Notes: a model not told the origin generated them from the letters alone. Shown: positions 44,119 to 52,760, numbered from the stretch's first letter. The stretch: 64,000 bases of DNA from Erysipelothrix sp. (GCA_018335655.1 JAGXRX010000007.1:1-64000); one strand, 5' to 3'. Made by a program: numbers and translations.

Positions 44119-44719
44119 CACACCGATTTGTGACTACTATCATCTTAAAATTAAACATGTCAGCAATGCTCTGACATGTTTTTAGACTGCATAAAAACAC
44201 ATGGGTTGGATCTTTGGCGTAATACCAATTATTGATAGAGGGGATATCATCATGGCGATGAGTTTGAATAAAAAGCAAACCTTGTGGTTTCAAAAGACTT
44301 CTTAAACGCTGAAATTCTTTATGGGGATGATGAAAGTGCTCAATGACTTCACTTAGAATAATAAAGTCGTATTGTTCATTAAGTGCTTCTTCATTTGGAT
44401 AAAAGAAAGCATCATAATGATTTAACGACACAGTATCTTTCAGAAGCTTTTCCATTGCGAAGACTGGTCCACAACCAAAATCTAGACCTAAAGAGCCTTC
44501 AAGAACATGTTCCTTCACAAGTTGTGAAAGGGGAGTTAAGAAATTAAGATAAGGTTGGTTATCTAAAGTATTCTTATGAAGTTTATATCGCTCATGTTCT
44601 TCACTACGATTAAGATAAGTCATTGGGTTTCTAACATACGCATCACAAACAAGGCAACGTGCAAACTCATAAGAAGAATAGGTTAAGATGCTTTTACATA
44701 AGGGACAGTTATATTTCAT
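44099..44719 (-). CDS. Class I SAM methyltransferase with N-terminal zinc ribbon
   Basis: I chose the ATG at 44719 (MKYNCPLCKS); the frame extends to 44764 without a better site. The 206-residue protein begins with CPLCKS and CLVCD, a four-Cys zinc ribbon. The methyltransferase core is LGLDFGCGPVFAMEKLL (SAM loop), FFYPNEEALNEQYDFIILSEVIEHFHHP and LLKPQGLLFIQTH. Substrate unknown; similar proteins modify sugars or small metabolites. Convergent overlap of 20 bases with the GNAT gene. Confidence 0.82.
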   Translation of the reverse strand: MKYNCPLCKSILTYSSYEFARCLVCDAYVRNPMTYLNRSEEHERYKLHKNTLDNQPYLNFLTPLSQLVKEHVLEGSLGLDFGCGPVFAMEKLLKDTVSLNHYDAFFYPNEEALNEQYDFIILSEVIEHFHHPHKEFQRLRSLLKPQGLLFIQTHRHDDIPSINNWYYAKDPTHVFLCSLKTCQSIADMFNFKMIVVTNRCVILQAN

Positions 44720-44814
44720 GATGTAACCATAACAAATCATTGACTTAACCTCAAGTCTAATCATTGACTTTAATGCTCAAACGCATGATAATAGACTATG
44801 CCTAAGGAGTCATT

Positions 44815-45138
44815 ATGAAAGAATTTATCAACATCGAAACCAAAGAGAGTTATGAAGCACTCAATCAGCTTCAGGAACCATACATTTTATATTTCACCAC
44901 ACCAACGTGTAATGTATGTAAATCTATCTCGCCTAAACTTTTAAAAATGATTGAACCATATCCAATTCAAGCGTACAAGATTGATGTCTCTGTTTTAGAA
45001 GACATCCCTGCACAACGTCTTATTTTTAGTATTCCCACGATTATTGTCATGATGGATCAAAAAGAAGTCGCACGTGAAGTAAGATTTATTCAATTTGAAA
45101 ACTTAGAGCGCTTATGTGCTCTTGCGTGTGAAGCATGA
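44815..45138 (+). CDS. Thioredoxin-like protein
   Basis: The 107-residue protein has one thioredoxin fold with redox motif C-N-V-C (FTTPTCNVCKSI) and the cis-Pro in FSIPTIIVM. The active site differs from CGPC, so redox potential should differ. AAGGAG precedes the ATG. The following gene overlaps it by 4 bases. Confidence 0.88.
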   Translation: MKEFINIETKESYEALNQLQEPYILYFTTPTCNVCKSISPKLLKMIEPYPIQAYKIDVSVLEDIPAQRLIFSIPTIIVMMDQKEVAREVRFIQFENLERLCALACEA

Positions 45139-46118
45139 ATGCCGTTGAAGCCATGAAAGCTCGGCGTTTAGTACGCTATGCTTATGAAATATATGACTTA
45201 AAACCATGGGAGCATAAAGATAAGTTAGGAATCATTTTAATTCAACTAAACAATAGAAAAACACCATATTATGTTGTCTTCTTAGAAGAAAGTATTGTAG
45301 TGCTTCCTAATGTTGCGGCACTAATTGGACTGTTTTTGAATGCTCAATATGAGCATATGCCTTCAATTCAACGTTTGCGCTACCAACAACACCTTCTTTG
45401 TACTTTTGTGCATCCTAGTGAAGTGGATGATGTGATGATGGAGTTGTTTACATCGAGTGAAGCAAGTGTTCGTGAAGATGTTCTTCCTATGTTTGAATCA
45501 ACGATGCCATCACTGCTACCGGATGTGTTAGTTAAAAAAGAAATTGATGTCCTTGTGGATGTTTATGTGCAAGCGCTAAGTGCTATTAAAGAAATCCTAG
45601 AAGAAGATCAAACAATCAATTTTGATGAGCAAATGCACACATGGAACTTTAGTTTTGATGAAAACAGATGGGTGTTGTCAAGTGATGAATTACCATCATC
45701 TAATCTTGATGTGGAACCTTTAGTGTTAGATTCACATTCAACTGAAATCATTAATAATGCACAACAATTAGACGATGAATGGGAAGTTGATATCGCATAC
45801 ACAAGTATTATGTTAGAACCTCAAGAAAATCATCGCCAACATGCCATTCGCTTAGGGATGATTGCACATCATGAAGCACCATATATTTATGCTCAAGGGT
45901 TAATCAAAGAAGATAATCATCCTCATCTTCAGCTTTTAGAAAGCTTTGTGAATGTCATTAAAGAGCGTGGTAAGCCAAAGAAGATATTTGTTCGTGATCA
46001 AATCATGTTGGAAGTCATGACTTCTTTGTGTGAATCAGTAAATATTGAAATTCAAGAAAGTGAAGTCTTGAATACAATTGATATATTTGTAGAAGAATTA
46101 TCTGAATCGATGATGTAA
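45135..46118 (+). CDS. Hypothetical protein, possibly DUF7309/DUF6930-like
   Basis: The 327-residue soluble acidic protein starts with EAMKARRLVRYAYEIYDLKPW. Near its end is ERGKPKKIFVRDQIMLEVMTSLCESVNIEI, a pattern I associate with DUF6930-type proteins that carry a KPKxIxVRD motif. The middle is variable and acidic. No catalytic motif is recognised. ATGA overlap with the thioredoxin gene suggests a two-gene operon. Confidence 0.6.
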   Translation: MNAVEAMKARRLVRYAYEIYDLKPWEHKDKLGIILIQLNNRKTPYYVVFLEESIVVLPNVAALIGLFLNAQYEHMPSIQRLRYQQHLLCTFVHPSEVDDVMMELFTSSEASVREDVLPMFESTMPSLLPDVLVKKEIDVLVDVYVQALSAIKEILEEDQTINFDEQMHTWNFSFDENRWVLSSDELPSSNLDVEPLVLDSHSTEIINNAQQLDDEWEVDIAYTSIMLEPQENHRQHAIRLGMIAHHEAPYIYAQGLIKEDNHPHLQLLESFVNVIKERGKPKKIFVRDQIMLEVMTSLCESVNIEIQESEVLNTIDIFVEELSESMM

Positions 46119-46123
46119 AAAAA

Positions 46124-46146
46124 GTTCAATGAGGTTCTACTGGGAG
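46124..46146. repeat. Left arm of a 23-bp inverted repeat (split terminator)
   Basis: GTTCAATGAGGTTCTACTGG plus three bases matches, in reverse complement, the copy at 46778-46800 in 22 of 23 positions. An A-run lies just outside this arm, 6 bases after the stop of the upstream gene. A second small hairpin, CGGTGC/GCACCG (46150-46166), lies just inside. Confidence 0.9.
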
Positions 46147-46278
46147 AATCGGTGCTTAGTGCACCGAAATCTCTCAAATATCCTTTTAACAATTGATATG
46201 AAAGTAGACTCAAAACTTTATAGAATAACAACAATAAGTACACTAATTTATGAATATGGATTTAACAAAGTAATTGCA

Positions 46279-46313
46279 AAAAAGCACCAAACGCATATTT
46301 GATGGTGCTTTTT
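46279..46313. terminator. Intrinsic terminator of the small minus-strand gene
   Basis: AAAAAGCACCA pairs with TGGTGCTTTTT around a 13-base loop, with A- and T-runs on both sides, so it can work in both directions. Confidence 0.82.
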
Positions 46314-46354
46314 AATATTTGACTCTGTTATAACATATAGGTTCATACTAAATC

Positions 46355-46576
46355 TTAATTATTAGTTCTATTTTTGAATGCAATTCCAACTATAAATAAA
46401 ACAATAGATGGAACTATGAAGTATAAAGCATTAACAAGAATCCAAGCATAAAATGGTGCTGAATTTGTGATACTTGAATATTGAGTGTAATCAATTATCG
46501 TTTTCACAAGAAAGCAAACAACAAGAATAGTGCTCAAAATGTTAAAGAGGTTCGTAAAATTAAATTTCTTTTTCAT
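46355..46576 (-). CDS. Small two-helix membrane protein inside the inverted-repeat cassette
   Basis: I chose the ATG at 46576, with AAGGAAATGG upstream; an ATG at 46585 sits too close to that site. The 73-residue protein has a basic start (MKKKFNF), two hydrophobic helices (about 10-30 and 43-65) and a basic tail (FKNRTNN). Function unknown. It is the only gene between the two 23-bp repeat arms and has its own terminator, so it may be cargo of an insertion. Confidence 0.65.
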   Translation of the reverse strand: MKKKFNFTNLFNILSTILVVCFLVKTIIDYTQYSSITNSAPFYAWILVNALYFIVPSIVLFIVGIAFKNRTNN

Positions 46577-46585
46577 AACTTCCAT

Positions 46586-46777
46586 TTCCTTTTGATTTTA
46601 ACAACAACAAAATAATCAAAGAATTAACGATGTTTAAAGCTTGTCCATAATATCCCTTGGTTATTGCTGTTATTGCATGCGAAATTCATTTTTAAACACG
46701 CGAGTAAATAAGGTATCTCAGGATTATGAATCTAAAACGTAAACGCCATCCGAACCACTTTTGCTAAATGCCTCAAT
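46586..46777. other. Non-coding part of the cassette
   Basis: About 190 bases between the small gene and the right repeat arm. I see no coding frame or strong hairpin; a minus-strand promoter for the small gene is expected here but no box pair is clear. Confidence 0.3.
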
Positions 46778-46800
46778 CTCCCAGTAGAACCTCAATGAAC
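46778..46800. repeat. Right arm of the 23-bp inverted repeat (split terminator)
   Basis: This is the reverse complement of 46124-46146 with one mismatch. It is followed by a T-run (TGTTTTTATT) 8 bases before the stop of kbl. Joined to the left arm it would make a classic bidirectional terminator between convergent genes. Confidence 0.9.
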
Positions 46801-46808
46801 TGTTTTTA

Positions 46809-47972
46809 TTATGCGTTAATGTGCTTTGCGATAATATGTGCAGCTTTATAGAGTTGTTCTTCACTATGTGCTGCACTAATCATGACACGAAGTCGTGCAG
46901 TACCTAGTGGAACTGTTGGAAACTGAATGGCACTAATATAGACTCCATCTTTTAAGCAAGCTCTTGAAATTGCAACGGCTCGCGCTTCATCCTTAATAAG
47001 AATAGGTGTGATTGGAGTTTGAGTTGGTAATAGTGTTAGTCCAAGTTCTTTACACAAAGCTTGAAAGTATCGTGCATTATGCCACAAGAGATCAACTTGT
47101 TTTTGAGAGTCTTTAAGTAGTTTAAATCCTTCAATAAGGGGTGCTAAGACAGCAGCAGGTAGGGCAGTAGAGAATAGAAGCGGTCTTGCATTCACAATAA
47201 GATAGTCTTTCATAATTTGTGAACATGCAACATAACCACCAACAACTCCTAAAGCTTTTGAAAGTGTACCAATGGTAAAGTCTACTTGGCCACTAAGATT
47301 AAAGTGAGCGACAGTACCTTTTCCATACGGTCCTAATACTCCAGATCCATGGGCATCATCAATATAAGATAAACAATCAAATTCCTTTGCGACAGCCACA
47401 AGACTTGGTAAGTCTACAATGTCTCCATCCATAGAAAATACGCCATCAGAAATAATTAAGGCATGACGATAAGATGAGCGATGCTCTTGAAGTAATGTTT
47501 TTAGTGCTTTGAAATCATTATGAGGATAGACAAACTTTTTTGCTCTTGATAAGCGAACACCATCAATAATTGAAGCATGATTAAGCTCATCGGAGAAGAT
47601 TACATCACCTTCAAGGGCGATTGCTTGGATGACACCTGCATTACATGCAAAACCACTTTGAAATACAATGGCTGCTTCTTCTTGTTTGAATGCGGCGATA
47701 TTATTTTCTAGAGTTTCTAGAAGATCATTATAACCTGCAATAGTACGAACAGCACCTGCTCCGACACCATGAGTTTTAATGGCTTCAATTGCTTTCTCTT
47801 TAAGAGAAGGATGATTTGCAAACCCTAAATAGTTATTTGAAGAAAGATTAATAATCTCTTGATCATTGACAAGGATTATCGCATCATTCTTACCATCAAT
47901 TCGTGGAGGTAGTGCGTAAGAACCACTTTGTTTCTTAGCCTCTACCCATGATTTAAAATAGTCTTGATTCAT
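46809..47972 (-). CDS. kbl: Glycine C-acetyltransferase (2-amino-3-ketobutyrate CoA ligase)
   Basis: The 387-residue PLP enzyme belongs to the alpha-oxoamine synthase family: NLSSNNYLGFANHP, FQSGFACNAGVI, IIDGVRLSRAK, YIDDAHGSGVLGPYGKG and the PLP Lys in GTLSKALGVVGGY. It splits 2-amino-3-ketobutyrate with CoA into glycine and acetyl-CoA. BioF is an alternative, but the 4-base overlap with tdh makes Kbl clear. Confidence 0.93.
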   Translation of the reverse strand: MNQDYFKSWVEAKKQSGSYALPPRIDGKNDAIILVNDQEIINLSSNNYLGFANHPSLKEKAIEAIKTHGVGAGAVRTIAGYNDLLETLENNIAAFKQEEAAIVFQSGFACNAGVIQAIALEGDVIFSDELNHASIIDGVRLSRAKKFVYPHNDFKALKTLLQEHRSSYRHALIISDGVFSMDGDIVDLPSLVAVAKEFDCLSYIDDAHGSGVLGPYGKGTVAHFNLSGQVDFTIGTLSKALGVVGGYVACSQIMKDYLIVNARPLLFSTALPAAVLAPLIEGFKLLKDSQKQVDLLWHNARYFQALCKELGLTLLPTQTPITPILIKDEARAVAISRACLKDGVYISAIQFPTVPLGTARLRVMISAAHSEEQLYKAAHIIAKHINA

Positions 47973-49012
47973 GTTGGATCACTAACTTTCAATACTACTT
48001 TGCCACAGTTTCCACTCGCCATATATTCCATGCCAAGTTCTAGTGAAACAAAAGGTAAAGTATGAGTATGAATGATATCAAGATGAAGTTCTTTACGAAG
48101 TAAGTAACCATGGATTTGATCCCAAGTTTCAAACATACGACGACCTGTAATACCTGCAATTGTAATACCTTTAAAGACAATATCTTTTGAAATATCAATG
48201 AGTAGTGGTTGAGATGCAACTCCAAGCATTGCCATATGTCCACCATCTTTTAAGAATCTAAAAGCTTTTGCGATTGCTTGAGGATGACCACTCATTTCAG
48301 CAACAACATCAACTCCGTATCCATTAGTGTATGTCATTAATTTATCAACAACATCCTCTGTTGTTGCATCCAAGATTAGATCAGCTCCAAGTTTAAAAGC
48401 TAAATCAAGACGGTATGGGTTTATATCGATTGCAACCACTTTTTTAGCCTTGTTAGCTTTAGCGACATCAATTGCCATTAGACCTATAGGTCCACAGCCA
48501 TTGATAACGACAATTTTGTCTTTAACATCTGTTGAATTAATGGTATGAACTGCATTTCCTAAAGGTTCAAGCATAGATAACTGCTCAAGTGGAAGATCAA
48601 TATCATTCATATTAAGTGCATTTTGAGCTGGTAATGCAATGTATTGTGCAAAACATCCGTCAGTATCAACTCCGATGACTTTTGTGTTTTTACATATGTG
48701 CCCATTATTATTTAGGCAATGTTCACACGTATTGCAAATAATATGTGTTTCCGCAACGACAATGTCTCCAATTTGATGCGTTGTATTTTCAGGACCTACT
48801 TCAATGATTTGTCCTACAAATTCATGCCCCATGATTGTTGGGGGCTTAACTCGACCTGCACTCCATGCATCCCATGAATAAATATGAAAATCTGTTCCGC
48901 AAATAGATGTATACAAAACTTGAATAAGCACTTCATCCCCCTTAATGTGAGGCATTGGGGCTTGGGTAAACTCTCCTCCGATAACGGCATCATGTTTTTG
49001 AAAGACTAGCAT
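47969..49012 (-). CDS. tdh: L-threonine 3-dehydrogenase
   Basis: I chose the ATG at 49012 after AAGGAG; the frame runs to 49060 without such a site. The 347-residue zinc MDR dehydrogenase has SICGTDFHIYSWDAW and GHEFVG (catalytic zinc), the structural-zinc cysteines in CNTCEHCLNNNGHIC, the NAD loop INGCGPIGLMAID and GRRMFETWDQ, typical of Tdh. It oxidises threonine to 2-amino-3-ketobutyrate for Kbl. Together they turn threonine into glycine and acetyl-CoA. Confidence 0.94.
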   Translation of the reverse strand: MLVFQKHDAVIGGEFTQAPMPHIKGDEVLIQVLYTSICGTDFHIYSWDAWSAGRVKPPTIMGHEFVGQIIEVGPENTTHQIGDIVVAETHIICNTCEHCLNNNGHICKNTKVIGVDTDGCFAQYIALPAQNALNMNDIDLPLEQLSMLEPLGNAVHTINSTDVKDKIVVINGCGPIGLMAIDVAKANKAKKVVAIDINPYRLDLAFKLGADLILDATTEDVVDKLMTYTNGYGVDVVAEMSGHPQAIAKAFRFLKDGGHMAMLGVASQPLLIDISKDIVFKGITIAGITGRRMFETWDQIHGYLLRKELHLDIIHTHTLPFVSLELGMEYMASGNCGKVVLKVSDPT

Positions 49013-49064
49013 AGTTAACTCCTTAGTTACTTCTATTTTATCACATTGGACCGTAAACACTTCA

Positions 49065-49093
49065 ACAAAAAATGCCTTCTTGCGAAGGCATTT
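49065..49093 (-). terminator. Intrinsic terminator (minus strand)
   Basis: AAATGCCTTC pairs with GAAGGCATTT around a 4-base loop; the A-run on the left becomes the U-run of the minus-strand transcript from the thioredoxin reductase pair. Confidence 0.85.
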
Positions 49094-49095
49094 GA

Positions 49096-49743
49096 TTAAG
49101 ATAGGTTTTCGATTGCTTCTAAAATGACATCAAAGGGTTGATTTCCAACAAGTTCAATTGAATCATTAATGACAATCTTAGGTACACTTGAAACATTGAA
49201 GCGATTAGATAATTCTGAGAACGTTTGTGCTTCCACCATTTCGCCTTCAATGTTAGGATTTAACATTGCAAGTTTGTGTGCTTTTTGAACTGCACCAGGA
49301 CAATGAGGACATGACAATGTCACAAACACTTTGATATTTACAGGTTTTTCAATAGCATTAATTCGTTTTAAATAGTCTTGTGGAACTTCTTCTTCATGAG
49401 CATTACCCATGTCTAGAATTGCTGGGATGAATGAATTAATCTCATGTCCTGCAGGAATTCCATTAAACTTAACACCATGATTTTGCCCTTTATGATCAAG
49501 GAGTACAAAACTTGGAACCATTTCAATATTGTATTCTTTTGCTAAGGCATAATCTTTGTCGATATCATAATGAGCAAGATGAATCTTGTCGGATAATTCT
49601 TCTACTTCGTGAAGTAAAGCATGGGTTTCTTCACAGCTTACACATTCACCTTGTGATGTAAAAAAGGCAATAGTTACATCATCCTTGATTTCTTTAAATA
49701 CGGTGCGCAATTGGTTTGCGACTTCATCATTCATTATACGCAT
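49096..49743 (-). CDS. Protein disulfide oxidoreductase with two thioredoxin folds (PDO/AhpF-N-like)
   Basis: The 215-residue protein has two thioredoxin domains. The first carries C-V-S-C (SQGECVSCEETH) and the second C-P-H-C (TLSCPHCPGAV). Tandem folds of this size match the PDO family and the N-terminal domain of AhpF. It overlaps the thioredoxin reductase gene by 17 bases, so the reductase probably delivers electrons to this protein, which then reduces a peroxiredoxin or protein disulfides. No ahpC is in the window. TAGGAGG precedes the start. Confidence 0.88.
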   Translation of the reverse strand: MRIMNDEVANQLRTVFKEIKDDVTIAFFTSQGECVSCEETHALLHEVEELSDKIHLAHYDIDKDYALAKEYNIEMVPSFVLLDHKGQNHGVKFNGIPAGHEINSFIPAILDMGNAHEEEVPQDYLKRINAIEKPVNIKVFVTLSCPHCPGAVQKAHKLAMLNPNIEGEMVEAQTFSELSNRFNVSSVPKIVINDSIELVGNQPFDVILEAIENLS

Positions 49744-50719
49744 AGTTTCCTCCTAGTTGGTTTATGTATTCAGATGCTGCTAAGGCAGCAGTAGCACCTT
49801 GTGCTACAGCAATAATAATCTGCTTATAAGGACTTTCACACACATCTCCAGCAGCATATAAGCCAGGAAGAGAAGTACGTTGATGAGTGTCGACAAGGAC
49901 ATGTCCTGAGTCTGAAAGCGTGACGATATCTTTAACAAGATCTGAGTTTGGAATGTTTCCAATCTCTACAAATAGTCCATCTGCTTCAATACTTCGCTCA
50001 GTATTTGTTGACTTATCGAGTACGTGGATACCTTTCATTCTTGTGTCACCATAGATTTCAAGAATTTGGGTTTGTTTGAAGACGCTGATTTTCTTATGAT
50101 TCATCATTTGATCCACAAGAATTTTATCGGCTCTAAATTCAGAGCGATGGACGACAATGACTTTGCTTGCCCATTTCGCAACATCAAGGGATGCCTCAAC
50201 AGCAGAATTTCCACCCCCTGCAATAATGACAACTTTATCTTTAAATAAAGGGGCATCACAGATTGCACAATAGGCTACTCCTTTATCACTAAAAGTTTCT
50301 TCTCCAGGGACATCTAAACGTCGAGGATTTGAACCACTCGATAGTAGTACGGTTTTAGCCTTTAAGATTTGCTTGTTATCAAGATGTATTTTAAAGATTG
50401 AACCAACTTTTTCAAGTTGTGTAATAGATACTTCTTCAAGCATTGGAATATCAAACTGTTTTATATGATGAATGTAGGCTTCATTTAAACCTTCACCACT
50501 GATTTGTGCTATTCCTAAATAATTGTCAACACTGGAGGTATTAAGAAGTTGTCCACCCAATCGTTTTGCAATGATTGCGGTTGTTAAACCTTTACGAAAT
50601 GCATACAGTGCTGCATTATAACCTGCAGGACCACCACCAATAACTAAATGATCATAAATAATAGCATCATCTAAAGTTGGAGATTTCAAAACTTGATTAA
50701 AATTGAATGAAAAGCTCAT
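49727..50719 (-). CDS. trxB: Thioredoxin reductase-like flavoprotein
   Basis: The 330-residue protein has the FAD loop VIGGGPAGYNAALYAFRKG, the redox pair C-A-I-C (GVAYCAICDAPLF), the NAD(P)H loop IAGGGNSAVEASLDVA and the C-terminal AGDVCESPYKQIIIAVAQGATAALAA. It passes electrons from NAD(P)H to its disulfide partner, most likely the PDO encoded next. Whether it also serves ordinary thioredoxin is not shown. A strong promoter lies at 50737-50765. Confidence 0.92.
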   Translation of the reverse strand: MSFSFNFNQVLKSPTLDDAIIYDHLVIGGGPAGYNAALYAFRKGLTTAIIAKRLGGQLLNTSSVDNYLGIAQISGEGLNEAYIHHIKQFDIPMLEEVSITQLEKVGSIFKIHLDNKQILKAKTVLLSSGSNPRRLDVPGEETFSDKGVAYCAICDAPLFKDKVVIIAGGGNSAVEASLDVAKWASKVIVVHRSEFRADKILVDQMMNHKKISVFKQTQILEIYGDTRMKGIHVLDKSTNTERSIEADGLFVEIGNIPNSDLVKDIVTLSDSGHVLVDTHQRTSLPGLYAAGDVCESPYKQIIIAVAQGATAALAASEYINQLGGNYAYNE

Positions 50720-50736
50720 AGGTACCTCCTGATACT

Positions 50737-50765
50737 ATTATAAAGGGACACTATTTGAATTTCAA
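50737..50765 (-). promoter_or_regulatory. Promoter of the trxB-PDO operon
   Basis: On the minus strand TTGAAA (50765-50760) and TATAAT (50742-50737) are spaced by exactly 17 bases. The -35 box overlaps the last codons of the upstream RAYT-like gene. Confidence 0.8.
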
Positions 50766-51427
50766 GCATCTTGCAATGATTTCTTAACAATCTTTGAAAT
50801 TGTTGATTGATCGAGTCCTAAAAATAGTTCGCCAATTTCTTTTAATGAACACACAGTGGTTTGGTATAAATTGAATACACATTCATCTCTAAGAGACTTA
50901 TCAGCCATAACTTCTTCAAATGAACAGTTGTGCTCATTAAGAAATGTATTAAGTTGTTCTTCAACAGATTTAACATCACATTCAAAGCATTCTTCATCGA
51001 AGGTGGTAAGAAGATCAAGTGGAGATGTTGCAAGTTGATGATAGACACAATATGAGTTATACGGTGATTTTGCTGGTTTATTAACTGCATTAAGAATTGA
51101 TTCTAAATCCGACAAGGTATCAATAGGTTTACTTTTAAAGCGTTGTGTGAATAATTTTCCTTGTGGTTTTTTGTAGTTAGTATAGGTGATTAAAAGGGAA
51201 GACATTATTTTTGAAATATTCATATGTGGTGTACGTACTAATAGTTCAAAACTAAAGTCACTAAGTAAACAGTAAGCAAAGATGTCAAACTTAAACTTTC
51301 GTTTCGAGAAATTTAACATTGCTAAAAAATGGTCACGATCTTCATTTGACTCAAACATTGGTTGAGTTGAAGATTGCGTAACAAGTAGTACACTTGCGTT
51401 GTGATTTGATCGAGCAGTACGTGGCAT
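50762..51427 (-). CDS. RAYT-like (Y1 transposase family) protein lacking the HUH motif
   Basis: The 221-residue protein follows the REP-associated tyrosine transposase layout: MPRTAR at the start, then NEDRDHFLAMLNFSKRKFKFDIFAYCLLSDFSFELLVRT. In active members the segment after AYCLM is NHVHLL, with the metal-binding His-x-His. Here it reads SDFSFELL, so both His are gone. The segment usually reading NPVRAGLV is NAVNKPAKS. The C-terminal part has a DnaA-like helix-turn-helix (LGLDQSTISKIVKKSL). It is probably a domesticated, catalytically dead DNA-binding protein. The start has no good ribosome site. Confidence 0.75.
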   Translation of the reverse strand: MPRTARSNHNASVLLVTQSSTQPMFESNEDRDHFLAMLNFSKRKFKFDIFAYCLLSDFSFELLVRTPHMNISKIMSSLLITYTNYKKPQGKLFTQRFKSKPIDTLSDLESILNAVNKPAKSPYNSYCVYHQLATSPLDLLTTFDEECFECDVKSVEEQLNTFLNEHNCSFEEVMADKSLRDECVFNLYQTTVCSLKEIGELFLGLDQSTISKIVKKSLQDA

Positions 51428-51477
51428 AAATCAACTTTAAACTATCTCTACAGAAATTTCAAGTGATGTCCCATTAG

Positions 51478-51507
51478 TTTAGTAAGAATGAGGTTTAAAT
51501 TTATGAT
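51478..51507 (+). promoter_or_regulatory. Promoter directly upstream of hflX
   Basis: TTTAGT (51478-51483) and TATGAT (51502-51507) are spaced by 18 bases. The start codon at 51513 lies where transcription should begin, so the message may be leaderless. Confidence 0.5.
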
Positions 51508-51512
51508 ACACT

Positions 51513-52757
51513 ATGTCCATGAAACATATTGGACTAATATTAGCTCAAGATCTATCGATTGATACAGATCTTCATCTTCAAGAACTTAAAGCTTTATGTG
51601 CGACGATTGACATTGAAGTGCCTTTTGTGGTGACTCAAAAAATGCGTGCGCGCAAACCTGGACTACTTGGACAAGGTAAGTTGAGTGAAATTAAACTCGC
51701 TATGGATGAGCGAGTTACTCACATTATCACACTGCAAACACTATCTCCCAATGATCGTACTTTGTTAGCTGAGTATTTTCCTAATCAAATTATTATGGAT
51801 AAATTTGAGGTCGTTGTTACAATATTTGAGAGACGAGCTTCTTCAACACTAAGTAACTTACAAGTAAAACTACTACGTCTTCAAATGGAATATGCAAATC
51901 TAGCAGGGAGCTATGAAAGCTATTCTAAACAAGGTGGAGGTGGTGTAAGCCGAGGTCAAGGTGAACAACAACTTCAAATTGATCGACGTCATTTATCACG
52001 ACGAATGATAGAAGTACGAAATAAGATTGAGAAAGAACATAAAAAGAATGAAATGATGACACAACGTCGTCAGAAAAATAGTGTGTTTACAGTGTCTCTT
52101 GTTGGATATACCAATGCTGGTAAGTCAACTCTACTTAATGCACTCTTAAGTTTAAGTAAAGCAAGCAAAACAAGCAAAATGGTAGAGTCCAAGAATCAAG
52201 TGTTCTCATCTTTAGACACAGCGACTCGACGTATTGAAATTCCGTTTTATGCACCATTTTTACTCATTGATACTGTTGGACTAATTCATGAATGTCCTGC
52301 AGAGCTTGTTGAAGCCTTTAAAACAACTATGAGTTCACTTGATGAAGCTGATTTAGTCATTGCACTCATCGATGCATCGCGCCAAGATACTCAAGCACAG
52401 TTAGAAACAATCCTTAGTTATGCACCAACCCTTGATGAAGACAAACTATTGGTTGTCTTTAATAAATGTGATTTAAATCCACTGCATACAAATCATTTAT
52501 GTATAAGCGCTAAAAATGGTGACAGTGTTATGAAACTTGTGGAGATCATTGATGATCGTCAAACTCATGATTTTATTCTTGTGAAGGGTGAATGTGATGA
52601 GAGTGAAGTTGGTCAACTTTTCCAAGAGAGCAGTGATTGTGTCATCACAAAATTAATCAAAGGATCAGATAGTATTTATTGTGAAGCTAAGATTGCTCCT
52701 CATCGCAAAGACTTAATGGCAATTCTTGTAACTCAAAATACTAGTGTTCGCTCATAG
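51513..52757 (+). CDS. hflX: Ribosome-associated GTPase HflX
   Basis: The 414-residue protein has the HflX N-terminal domain (GLLGQGKLSEIK, QIIMDKFEVVVTIFERRASS), the glycine-rich linker (GGGGVSRGQGEQQLQIDRR) and the GTPase domain with GYTNAGKST (G1), DTVGLI (G3) and NKCD (G4). HflX splits or rescues ribosomes under stress. There is no ribosome site before the ATG at 51513 or the ATG at 51519. The upstream promoter suggests a leaderless message. Confidence 0.95.
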   Translation: MSMKHIGLILAQDLSIDTDLHLQELKALCATIDIEVPFVVTQKMRARKPGLLGQGKLSEIKLAMDERVTHIITLQTLSPNDRTLLAEYFPNQIIMDKFEVVVTIFERRASSTLSNLQVKLLRLQMEYANLAGSYESYSKQGGGGVSRGQGEQQLQIDRRHLSRRMIEVRNKIEKEHKKNEMMTQRRQKNSVFTVSLVGYTNAGKSTLLNALLSLSKASKTSKMVESKNQVFSSLDTATRRIEIPFYAPFLLIDTVGLIHECPAELVEAFKTTMSSLDEADLVIALIDASRQDTQAQLETILSYAPTLDEDKLLVVFNKCDLNPLHTNHLCISAKNGDSVMKLVEIIDDRQTHDFILVKGECDESEVGQLFQESSDCVITKLIKGSDSIYCEAKIAPHRKDLMAILVTQNTSVRS

Positions 52758-52760
52758 AAT

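Noticed and set aside
46124-46800. Inverted-repeat cassette as an insertion sequence or MITE
   Set aside because: There is no transposase, no target-site duplication, and the flanking A- and T-runs fit a terminator better. I saw no second copy in the window.
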